A program made the translations under genes and the position numbers. Shown piece after piece: positions 1-6,500 of a DNA stretch of 64,000 bases. Each line of letters starts with the position of its first letter. Position 1 is the stretch's first letter. Under the pieces are notes generated by a model. It was given only the letters and a program-made list of their open reading frames with translations. It searched no databases and was not told where the DNA came from. The DNA comes from Lachnospiraceae bacterium (GTDB lineage Bacteria; Bacillota; Clostridia; Lachnospirales; Lachnospiraceae): positions 1 through 64,000 of the forward strand of contig JAFTWC010000006.1 of the NCBI GenBank assembly GCA_017465475.1, given 5' to 3'.

Positions 1-365
1 ATACTCATCCTGGCCAGTAATACCGTCCGCAAGGAATACCGTGAGGTCATTTCCAGTTCTGTCATCTCGTAGGCGGTAGATCTGGCAAACTCAAGGATAA
101 GTAACAGTGCCCCCAACGGCATCACTGCCGACAGCATCCAAATACACTCCCGTTCCGTATACTGTGCAAGAAACACAGCCGAACCGAACAGCAAAAAGGA
201 AACTGCCCATACCCACTTTCGGATGTAAGCCACCTGGGACAAAATCAATGTGCAAAGACTTGCTTCCTGTTGCGGAACGGACCGCAGAAAGGCTCTTTTT
301 TTCTTCGGTTCCGGTGCCGTAAACATCTGCTTTAGCATCTCTTTTTCCTGTTTTTTGATTCTCAT
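1..365 (-). CDS. Putative membrane anti-sigma protein, 3' part cut off by window edge
   Basis: The frame opens with an ATG at 365 that overlaps the stop codon of the upstream sigma factor gene (ATGA coupling) and is open to the window edge; 121 residues are visible. It has a basic, Lys/Arg-rich cytoplasmic N-terminus (residues 1-30) and two hydrophobic segments at about 52-68 and 75-93. No zinc anti-sigma motif (HxxxCxxC) is seen. Translational coupling to an ECF sigma gene and the membrane segments suggest that it holds or senses for that sigma factor; this is inferred from position, not from a recognised domain. The C-terminal part lies outside the window, so the full architecture is unknown. 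Confidence 0.7.
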   Translation of the reverse strand, partial: MRIKKQEKEMLKQMFTAPEPKKKRAFLRSVPQQEASLCTLILSQVAYIRKWVWAVSFLLFGSAVFLAQYTERECIWMLSAVMPLGALLLILEFARSTAYEMTELEMTSRYSLRTVLLARMS

Positions 366-829
366 ATGTCCGCTCCTTTCTCCTGTAAAATTTCCCGTAG
401 TTTTTTTAACACCTGTTTCATCTGTCGATTGAGAGAAAATCTGGAACAGCCCTGCAGCTCACAGATTACCTTTACCGGTACCTCATTGACATACCGAAGC
501 AACACCAGTTCCCTCTCCTCGGTCGTTAGTTTCTCCATAGCCTGCTTCATAACCACGCGTTCAACCACTCGTTCCTCCGGACCTTCCTCCGACACTTCCT
601 CCGGAAGTTCTTCTGGTAGTTCTTCTAACACCCGCTTGCGGGATTCGTCAATGCACAGATTTCTTGCAATGGTGTACAGATAGTTCAGTTCCTTGCCCCG
701 TTCTTTATAAGTACTGCTTTCCAAAAAGCGTAGAAAGGTCTCCTGGGTCACATCCTCCGCTACCGTTTGGTTCTGTAATTTAAAATAGCAATAGCGGTAG
801 ATTTTATCGTATTGCGCTTCGTAATCCAT
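362..829 (-). CDS. ECF-type RNA polymerase sigma-70 factor
   Basis: A 155-residue protein with sigma region 2 near the N-terminus (YDKIYRYCYFKLQN, then AEDVTQETFLRFLES) and a region 4 helix-turn-helix near the C-terminus (LLRYVNEVPVKVICELQGCS). It would direct RNA polymerase to a small regulon. I chose the ATG at 829 because a GGAGGGA ribosome binding site sits just upstream; a longer in-frame start at 937 would run through the hairpin-rich upstream region and lacks such a site. A Glu/Pro-rich linker (ELPEELPEEVSEEGPEE) separates the two domains. The following membrane gene overlaps its stop codon, the usual arrangement for a cognate anti-sigma. Confidence 0.9.
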   Translation of the reverse strand: MDYEAQYDKIYRYCYFKLQNQTVAEDVTQETFLRFLESSTYKERGKELNYLYTIARNLCIDESRKRVLEELPEELPEEVSEEGPEERVVERVVMKQAMEKLTTEERELVLLRYVNEVPVKVICELQGCSRFSLNRQMKQVLKKLREILQEKGADI

Positions 830-900
830 GGAGTCCCTCCTTTCTTTTGCAATCGGAAATTCGTCGACGTTTTTCCTTTCATAATGATAAACGAAAATAT

Positions 901-919
901 CCCCCGCAATGTGCGGGGG
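901..919 (-). terminator. Rho-independent terminator after the small membrane protein gene
   Basis: A 7-bp perfect GC stem (CCCCCGC/GCGGGGG) with a 5-nt loop lies about 40 nt downstream of the gene ending at 958; on the minus strand it is followed by ATATTTT. On the plus strand it is followed by A-rich then T-rich sequence. Confidence 0.6.
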
Positions 920-957
920 AAAAGAAATTTTTTTCAATTTTCAATTAAAGTTTTCAA

Positions 958-1218
958 CTACTTCATTTTTTTGCACTTAATAAGACCCCATATACCGACG
1001 GCAATCAGGAGAACTCCTATCACAATTTCAACAATCACACTGCCTGCGCCCAACGTTCCCACAAGCAGAACCGCAGTCGGACCGTCCGCACCTCCGATGA
1101 TGCCTACGGAACCGGCCGATTGTGATGACAGTATCGCCCCGATAATCATAGGTGCTATCACACTTAATAAAATCAGACCGCCGACAACAATAGAAATAAT
1201 GGATAATACTTTTTTCAT
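958..1218 (-). CDS. Small two-TM membrane protein with Na+-decarboxylase beta-subunit signature
   Basis: An 86-residue protein with hydrophobic segments at about 5-30 and 60-80 and a basic tail. Between them is GIIGGADGPTAVLLVG, which matches the conserved GIIGGADGPT signature of the beta subunits (OadB/MmdB/GcdB) of sodium-pumping decarboxylases. Those subunits are about 370-430 residues with many more membrane helices, so this is not a functional beta subunit by itself. The frame is intact, has its own start and ribosome binding site (AGGAGGATATAG) and is followed by a terminator, so it looks like a real small gene rather than a fragment. Function unknown; ion-related membrane roles are only a guess. 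It follows the metallophosphoesterase gene on the same strand. Confidence 0.75.
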   Translation of the reverse strand: MKKVLSIISIVVGGLILLSVIAPMIIGAILSSQSAGSVGIIGGADGPTAVLLVGTLGAGSVIVEIVIGVLLIAVGIWGLIKCKKMK

Positions 1219-1292
1219 TCTATATCCTCCTCTGATATACTTCTACAAAATACAACTTTTTCTAAAAAACAACAACCTCCGTAATCATCCTA

Positions 1293-2159
1293 TTATCTTA
1301 TCTCATTTCCTTCACTTTCCAATTCTACCAAAATCACTTCCGGTCGATTGTTAAAACGAAACGGAAAGGCACTGTTTCCGATACCTCTGCTCACAATCAT
1401 CTTTGTAATTCCTTCCGTAAACAGTCCCGCATCATATTCCGGGAACCAGCCCTGATTTGGTACCAGCAATCCGCCCACAAAAGGAAGTCGGAACTGCCCG
1501 CCATGTGCATGACCGCTGAGAACTAAATCTATATTGTTGTCCGCATAACTTTCAAACAGCTCCGGTCTATGAGACAACAAAATCGTGAACTCATTTCCCC
1601 CGGCTGAAAACTCCTGTAGTTTTCCTTTCATCACAGCTTCGGCTTCGTCATATACAAAAGCATTTTGAAAAGCCGGATCATTCACACCCAATAGCACGAT
1701 TGCTTCTCCGGACTTCGTCAATTCGATACGCTGATTCTCCAAAACAACAACACCCTGTTCCGTCAGGCTTTCTTTTAACTCGTCATACCCGGATATCCTG
1801 GCTTCATGATTCCCTGCCACAAAATAGCAGGGAGCAATCTCCATCGCAGCCGCCGTAAACTGCAGGGCGACCTCCATATCTGTCCTACGACAATCAATCA
1901 GGTCCCCGGTAATCGCAATTATATCCGGCGCCGCCGCCCGTAACATAGTAAGCAGCTTTTCGTTCTCCTTCCCCATCTCTGCGTTATGCAAATCGGATAC
2001 ATGGGCAATGCGATATCCGTCGAATCCTTCCGGCAACCTGTCACTTGCAATCGTATAACTGTTTAGCTCAAGTGCCGTGTTGCCCCAAACGGTCCATGTC
2101 ACAAGAGCCAACAAGAAGGCCACCGTAACGATACACACAATCTTTCTCTTCTTCCTCAT
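1293..2159 (-). CDS. Membrane-anchored metallophosphoesterase (YkuE/YaeI type)
   Basis: A calcineurin-like phosphoesterase with an N-terminal membrane anchor (about residues 6-26). The metal-binding motifs appear in order: HVSDLH, ITGDLIDC, VAGNHEAR, LLSHRPE and SGHAHGGQ. This is the set seen in YkuE/YaeI-like enzymes, whose members include UDP-diacylglucosamine-type and other phosphodiesterases, so the substrate cannot be read from the sequence. The ATG at 2159 is preferred because GAGGAG lies just before it, inside the end of the upstream gene; the gap to that gene is only 7 bp, so the two are an operon. An upstream start at 2207 would overlap that gene. Confidence 0.88.
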   Translation of the reverse strand: MRKKRKIVCIVTVAFLLALVTWTVWGNTALELNSYTIASDRLPEGFDGYRIAHVSDLHNAEMGKENEKLLTMLRAAAPDIIAITGDLIDCRRTDMEVALQFTAAAMEIAPCYFVAGNHEARISGYDELKESLTEQGVVVLENQRIELTKSGEAIVLLGVNDPAFQNAFVYDEAEAVMKGKLQEFSAGGNEFTILLSHRPELFESYADNNIDLVLSGHAHGGQFRLPFVGGLLVPNQGWFPEYDAGLFTEGITKMIVSRGIGNSAFPFRFNNRPEVILVELESEGNEIR

Positions 2160-2166
2160 TCTTTCC

Positions 2167-2421
2167 CTACTCCTCAAATACCGCTTGCACATCGTTGTAC
2201 ACTTCAAATCCGAGCACTCTTACAATCGACCCTACCTCGTACCCGTCTTTATATTCCCCTTCCGCCACATACTGCGTAATTATGCTATGTACATTCGTCA
2301 CGGAATAAAGCAAAGCACTATATTTTACGGTTCCTCCGTCTTTATAACGCAACGGTATCGGCACCAGCAAAACCAAAGCTACCAGAACCAAGCAAATAAC
2401 TGTAATAATCTTTTTCTTCAT
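2167..2421 (-). CDS. Small membrane-anchored hypothetical protein
   Basis: About 84 residues: a basic start (MKKK), one hydrophobic segment (about residues 5-21) and a short outside domain ending in acidic residues. No domain recognised. The ATG at 2421 follows GAGGG at 7 nt; a GTG two codons upstream is the alternative. It is placed 7 bp before the metallophosphoesterase and probably co-transcribed with it. Confidence 0.7.
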   Translation of the reverse strand: MKKKIITVICLVLVALVLLVPIPLRYKDGGTVKYSALLYSVTNVHSIITQYVAEGEYKDGYEVGSIVRVLGFEVYNDVQAVFEE

Positions 2422-2528
2422 AAACACACCCTCTTATCAGATTCGGTTGCATAACAACTTATAATTTAGTTTACTACGAACCCACTCATACTTCCACTGT
2501 TTTTTCCTTAATATTTCTTAAAATTTTC

Positions 2529-3530
2529 TTATCTCACCGGAATTTCCACATCCCCGATTCGTACTGCTTCCACCTCACTAAGATTGACCGGAATCATCCA
2601 ATGATAAGCGCAGATGAGTTTTGTCCCATCCTCTGTAGGAACATCACCTCCGCCTCCATACAGTATCCTTTCCCCGTTGGTAAGAATCACCTCAAGGTTT
2701 CTTTCTATCGCTAATGTGCCCTCCTCAAAATCATACCGGAAGCCAATGCCGGTACTGGTCAGTTCAATATCTGTTATCATTGCAAGCTCCTCTTCCCCGG
2801 TCCACCGGTTCATAACCCTTACTTCCGTATCCGGTAAAGACACAGGCTCCGTCGGCTGACGTTCAATGGAAAAATCAAACTCCCAAATACCTTCCGTAAT
2901 CATTTTGTGTCTGTCAAACCAAGGATCACGTATCAGATTTTCCAGTACAAGATGTATATTCCAAGGGGTCGTCCCCACCATAAAGTTTTCTCCCGTGGAA
3001 GTAGAAAACTCCATAAGCATCAAAGCGGCACCGTCCCCATCCAGTCCTTGGAACTGCAATGAGTATCCTCCCATAGTTCCGATACCCTCCGGCAAATCAG
3101 AGGATACATCCACAAAAACCTTATCAAAATTATATTGATGGCCCGGTTTAAACGTAATTCCTTCTACACGCAACAACAGATAAAAGACCGTATCCCCCAC
3201 CGTCACAGAGTCTACTGTCACGGTGGTTTCGCCCACCGTTTGACTTAATCTAATGTCCTGACTCAAATGGTCAATCAGACTTTTATGCCCCTCGCTCATC
3301 TCCTGACCGGTCACTGTACTAAAGTAGTGCGCAAACCAATTCTGAATGTTGTCGCCATAAATAACGGTTATCACACCGGCTCCCATCAGTAACAATGCTA
3401 ACAGAGCAGCCACCAACGCAACCGGCAAACGACGGCGAATCGGCATCGGAACAGAAACAACCTGTTCACTCCGCTCCAAAATATCATCATCCACTCCTTG
3501 AAACCCTTGATATAAGTCTTCTCTATTCAC
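2529..3530 (-). CDS. DUF4179-type membrane anti-sigma factor
   Basis: A 333-residue protein whose first codons overlap the end of the upstream sigma factor gene by 8 bp. The N-terminal ~35 residues are cytoplasmic and would hold the sigma factor; one membrane helix lies at about 36-60 (LPVALVAALLALLLMGAGVI). The outside part begins with an amphipathic stretch and a DUF4179-like beta-rich domain (SQTVGETTVTVDSVTVGDTVFYLLLRVEG), followed by a second beta-rich region to the C-terminus. This layout is common for anti-sigma/sigma pairs in Clostridia and bacilli. The signal sensed is unknown. Family assignment is by recognition of the pattern, without a profile search. Confidence 0.82.
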   Translation of the reverse strand: MNREDLYQGFQGVDDDILERSEQVVSVPMPIRRRLPVALVAALLALLLMGAGVITVIYGDNIQNWFAHYFSTVTGQEMSEGHKSLIDHLSQDIRLSQTVGETTVTVDSVTVGDTVFYLLLRVEGITFKPGHQYNFDKVFVDVSSDLPEGIGTMGGYSLQFQGLDGDGAALMLMEFSTSTGENFMVGTTPWNIHLVLENLIRDPWFDRHKMITEGIWEFDFSIERQPTEPVSLPDTEVRVMNRWTGEEELAMITDIELTSTGIGFRYDFEEGTLAIERNLEVILTNGERILYGGGGDVPTEDGTKLICAYHWMIPVNLSEVEAVRIGDVEIPVR

Positions 3531-4086
3531 TGAAATATCCCTCCTTCTTAAGGTGTGCTTTCAGCTTCTTGCGGGTTCTGCTCAACATAACCATCACATT
3601 ATTGTCAGTCATGCAATACCTCTTTGCAATCACCGCCACCGGTTCCGTAAAGAAATATCGACGTACAAACACATCGCCCTCCCGTTCCGGCAAGTCCCTG
3701 ACAAAGTGCCGGATACACTGTTCCAGCTCTTTGGCAAAATATTCGTTTTCCGTATCCGACTCATGCGCAATACACTCTGCCAATTCATCCAAAACAAGAG
3801 GCAATTCTCCTCCACCCCGTTTTTCTGCATTCCGTGCCTGAAAACGGTTAAAGGAAAGATTCCGGGTGATTTTTGCAAGAAACATCCGAAGCATGGTTGG
3901 TCTGTGGGGCGGCATTGCATTCCAAGCCTTAAGCCATGTGTCACTCACGCATTCCTCGGAATCCTCTGCATTATGTAAAACATTCTCCGCAATCGCAAAA
4001 CAATAGGAACCATACTTACTGTCAGTTTCCTTAATTGCTTCTTCCTTCCGATTAAAATAAAGCTCTATTATCTGATAATCCTCCAT
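3523..4086 (-). CDS. ECF-type RNA polymerase sigma factor
   Basis: A 187-residue protein. Region 2 is visible as AENVLHNAEDSEECVSDTWLKAW and region 4 as LPEREGDVFVRRYFFTEPVAVIAKRY with the recognition helix following. The start ATG at 4086 has a good GGAGG (AGGAGGTATTGC). It forms an overlapping two-gene unit with the DUF4179 protein, as expected for a sigma factor and its membrane-bound inhibitor. The pair is independent of the sigma/anti-sigma pair at the window's left edge. Confidence 0.9.
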   Translation of the reverse strand: MEDYQIIELYFNRKEEAIKETDSKYGSYCFAIAENVLHNAEDSEECVSDTWLKAWNAMPPHRPTMLRMFLAKITRNLSFNRFQARNAEKRGGGELPLVLDELAECIAHESDTENEYFAKELEQCIRHFVRDLPEREGDVFVRRYFFTEPVAVIAKRYCMTDNNVMVMLSRTRKKLKAHLKKEGYFSE

Positions 4087-4166
4087 GCAATACCTCCTTT
4101 CGTTGTTCTAACAAATCCTTCACTCTATAAGACAGGAAATCACAGTGAACCTTACAAGGAAATTAT

Positions 4167-4200
4167 AAAGACCGCCTTCCTTTTCGAAAAGCGGTCTTTT
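4167..4200 (-). terminator. Terminator after metG
   Basis: A 9-bp perfect stem (AAAGACCGC/GCGGTCTTT) about 28 nt past the metG stop. T-rich on both sides, so it may act on both strands; no plus-strand gene precedes it. Confidence 0.7.
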
Positions 4201-4227
4201 CAGTCAATTATGTCAAATGACTACCTT

Positions 4228-6309
4228 TTACTTTTCCTGCATCTCCGCAAGCTGACTTTCATGACGAAGGAAGAAGTCAAACCGCGGCGGTAAGAACTTG
4301 GTTTCGCCGCTCGGATTTGCAAGTACATCCTTCATATCTGCAAATGCATAGTTCCAGTCGTATACCTTCTCGGACAAACCTACATACTCACGTACCGTCT
4401 CACAACCCGTCGGTGCAATCGGGTGAAGGAGCAGAAGTGCCGTCTTAATGCCGTAGAAGCAATCGGTAAGAAGCTGGTTACGAAGTGCTTCGCCACCTTC
4501 CTCCTCTGCCTTCTTAATGTTATTTGCATAGTGCTTATTAAGCAAACGGATATAATCATCCAACACATAAGTAATGCGGTGGAAATCGTGGTTGTACATA
4601 TGACGCTCGTACTCAAGGATAGCTTCCTCGGAAGCCGCCTTAATCTTTTCGTCTACTACCCCCATCGGAATAACAGAATCGTTGTACTTCTGTACCGTGT
4701 ACAGGCAGGAACGCACAATACGGTTAAATACGTTGGTTAAAAGATTACCTTCCTTTAATACCGGGTCCACACCCTCACGCTCAGCCTCCGGCAGATAAAT
4801 CTGCGGCTTAAAGCTGGAGCTTTTGGTGGAAAGACCGAGGCTTAAGAAATGCATTCTAAGCTGCTCCGGTGTATAGAATGCAAGCAAATCCTTTGCCATC
4901 GGCGGCTTGATTTCGGAACTGGAGCTTGCCTTCTTTTCCATAAACAGAATATGGCGGTTTGCAATAATCTGCGGAAGCTTCTTATAATCAATCTTAACCG
5001 GCTTGCCTGCCTCCGCATCTGCTGCCGCAAACATGGCCATTTCGGCAATACCGTAGAAGTAAATATTGTCCTCACCGATAAACTGGTACACCTGAGAGTC
5101 GCCGCCCATCCACCAGTCCTTCCATTCGGACGGGTTCTTGCCACGTTCCTCTAAGCATGCCTTCGTAAAGGAAATCGGTGCCCACAAGGACTCCGGCCAT
5201 ACCCAGAAGGTCAAATCCTTGTTGCCTTCACACTCCGGCACCGGCACACCCCATTCGATGTTACCGGACAAACGGAACGGCACCAAAGTCTTACCGGTAC
5301 GGCAGTTGATGTTACGCTCGGAAAGAGCTGCTCTTGCCTTATCACGGTCATCCAAAGATGCAAACACAAAGGTTACGGACGGCTTCTTCTCCTCCGCAAT
5401 GATTTCGTGTGCCGGGAAGGCTGCGGTAAGTTCTGCAAGACCTGCCTCATAAGCTGCATCAAAGGCATCCTTATCCGGTGCTCCCTCCCCCGTATAAGTC
5501 TTCGGGTTGGTGGCAATGAACTTCTTCTGCACATAAATAACCGGCTTCTTTAAAAACTCTTCAATGGTATTTAAAATATACTTACGGGTATTGGTGTTCG
5601 CACGCACCTCGTTAATATACTCCTGCATCTCATCGGTAAAGTTCTCTAAGGAGAAATACCAGTTCTTTACTTCGATAATCTCCGGGGTCTTACCGGACAG
5701 CATGCTCTTCGGCTCGATTAACTCTGACGGCATGTACTGATGACCCAAATCACACTCATCCGCATAGCCCTTTTCGGAGCAGCATCCCTCAATCGGACAC
5801 TTACCTACCACCTGTCTGCCGTTTAAGAGTACCTTAAACTCCGGATCGTAGAACTGCGGCGTGGACATCATCTTAAGCTGTCCTCTCTCATACAGAGCCT
5901 CAAACAACTCCTTGGAAGACTCTACATGATGCTCGGCTCCGCGATATAATGCGGAAGCACCGTAGTAATCCGGATAAATCTCATAGGCATGTAAGGTATC
6001 TTTCTGAATCTTGTGATTCTTTTCCACATAATCATGAATGGTCATGTCCGCCGGAATCACACCACTTTCCTGCTGCTTACGGAAGCCCTCCAAAATCGGA
6101 GAACCGTAACAGTCGGTACCGGATACAAAAATAACATTTTCTGCGCCGATACGATCACGCATAAAACGCGCAAAGGTATCTGCGTGTACAAATAAGCCAC
6201 CCACATGACCGAAATGCAGTTCCTTGTTGCCGTACGGCATACCGGAGGTAATCACTGCTTTTTTCGGAAATACCGGACGTCCTTCCGGCTTTCTGAACTC
6301 TTTTCCCAT
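4228..6309 (-). CDS. metG: Methionine--tRNA ligase-like class I synthetase
   Basis: A 693-residue class I aminoacyl-tRNA synthetase that would charge tRNA-Met. The N-terminal catalytic region has TSGMPYGNKELHFGHVGG, where HFGH takes the place of HIGH, and VSGTDCYGSPI. A Cys cluster (CPIEGCCSEKGYADEC) fits the zinc knuckle of MetRS. The second class I signature, normally KMSKS, reads KKASSSSE (about residue 465), which keeps the first Lys but not the second. An anticodon-binding helical domain follows (ILEYERHMYNHDFHRITYVL); there is no C-terminal EMAP/tRNA-binding domain. An unusual alpha/beta insert of about 90 residues (around 275-365) precedes the GNIEWGVPVP segment. Whether it is the only MetRS of the organism cannot be seen here. 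Confidence 0.82.
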   Translation of the reverse strand: MGKEFRKPEGRPVFPKKAVITSGMPYGNKELHFGHVGGLFVHADTFARFMRDRIGAENVIFVSGTDCYGSPILEGFRKQQESGVIPADMTIHDYVEKNHKIQKDTLHAYEIYPDYYGASALYRGAEHHVESSKELFEALYERGQLKMMSTPQFYDPEFKVLLNGRQVVGKCPIEGCCSEKGYADECDLGHQYMPSELIEPKSMLSGKTPEIIEVKNWYFSLENFTDEMQEYINEVRANTNTRKYILNTIEEFLKKPVIYVQKKFIATNPKTYTGEGAPDKDAFDAAYEAGLAELTAAFPAHEIIAEEKKPSVTFVFASLDDRDKARAALSERNINCRTGKTLVPFRLSGNIEWGVPVPECEGNKDLTFWVWPESLWAPISFTKACLEERGKNPSEWKDWWMGGDSQVYQFIGEDNIYFYGIAEMAMFAAADAEAGKPVKIDYKKLPQIIANRHILFMEKKASSSSEIKPPMAKDLLAFYTPEQLRMHFLSLGLSTKSSSFKPQIYLPEAEREGVDPVLKEGNLLTNVFNRIVRSCLYTVQKYNDSVIPMGVVDEKIKAASEEAILEYERHMYNHDFHRITYVLDDYIRLLNKHYANNIKKAEEEGGEALRNQLLTDCFYGIKTALLLLHPIAPTGCETVREYVGLSEKVYDWNYAFADMKDVLANPSGETKFLPPRFDFFLRHESQLAEMQEK

Positions 6310-6409
6310 AGTTCCGCCTTTCTGTTGACGCGCTTCCTTTGTGGATTTTTAACTGCGTCGTGGGAATGAAAACATTCCAATAGGAAGCGCTGCTCATTAC
6401 AAATTGCTC

Positions 6410-6437
6410 ATTATATTCTCCGGCAACTGTCTGTGAA
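6410..6437 (-). promoter_or_regulatory. Promoter for metG
   Basis: On the minus strand TTCACA (6432-6437), a 16-bp spacer and a perfect TATAAT (6410-6415) lie about 100 bp upstream of the metG start. The rest of the 190-bp leader shows no T-box or SAM-riboswitch signature. Confidence 0.55.
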
Positions 6438-6500
6438 TCCAAAAAGATTTCAGATAAGCCGGTTGTTATTTGACGTCTATAATCTAAACATAACTTAGAT

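Noticed and set aside
829..937. Longer N-terminus for the first sigma factor
   Set aside because: The extra 36 residues translate the terminator region, whereas a GGAGG lies just before the ATG at 829.
6155..6442. Small minus-strand gene upstream of metG
   Set aside because: Overlaps the metG start and its promoter; no ribosome binding site.
6310..6500. T-box or SAM riboswitch before metG
   Set aside because: No GGTACCGCG T-box sequence and no SAM aptamer core; only a promoter is seen.
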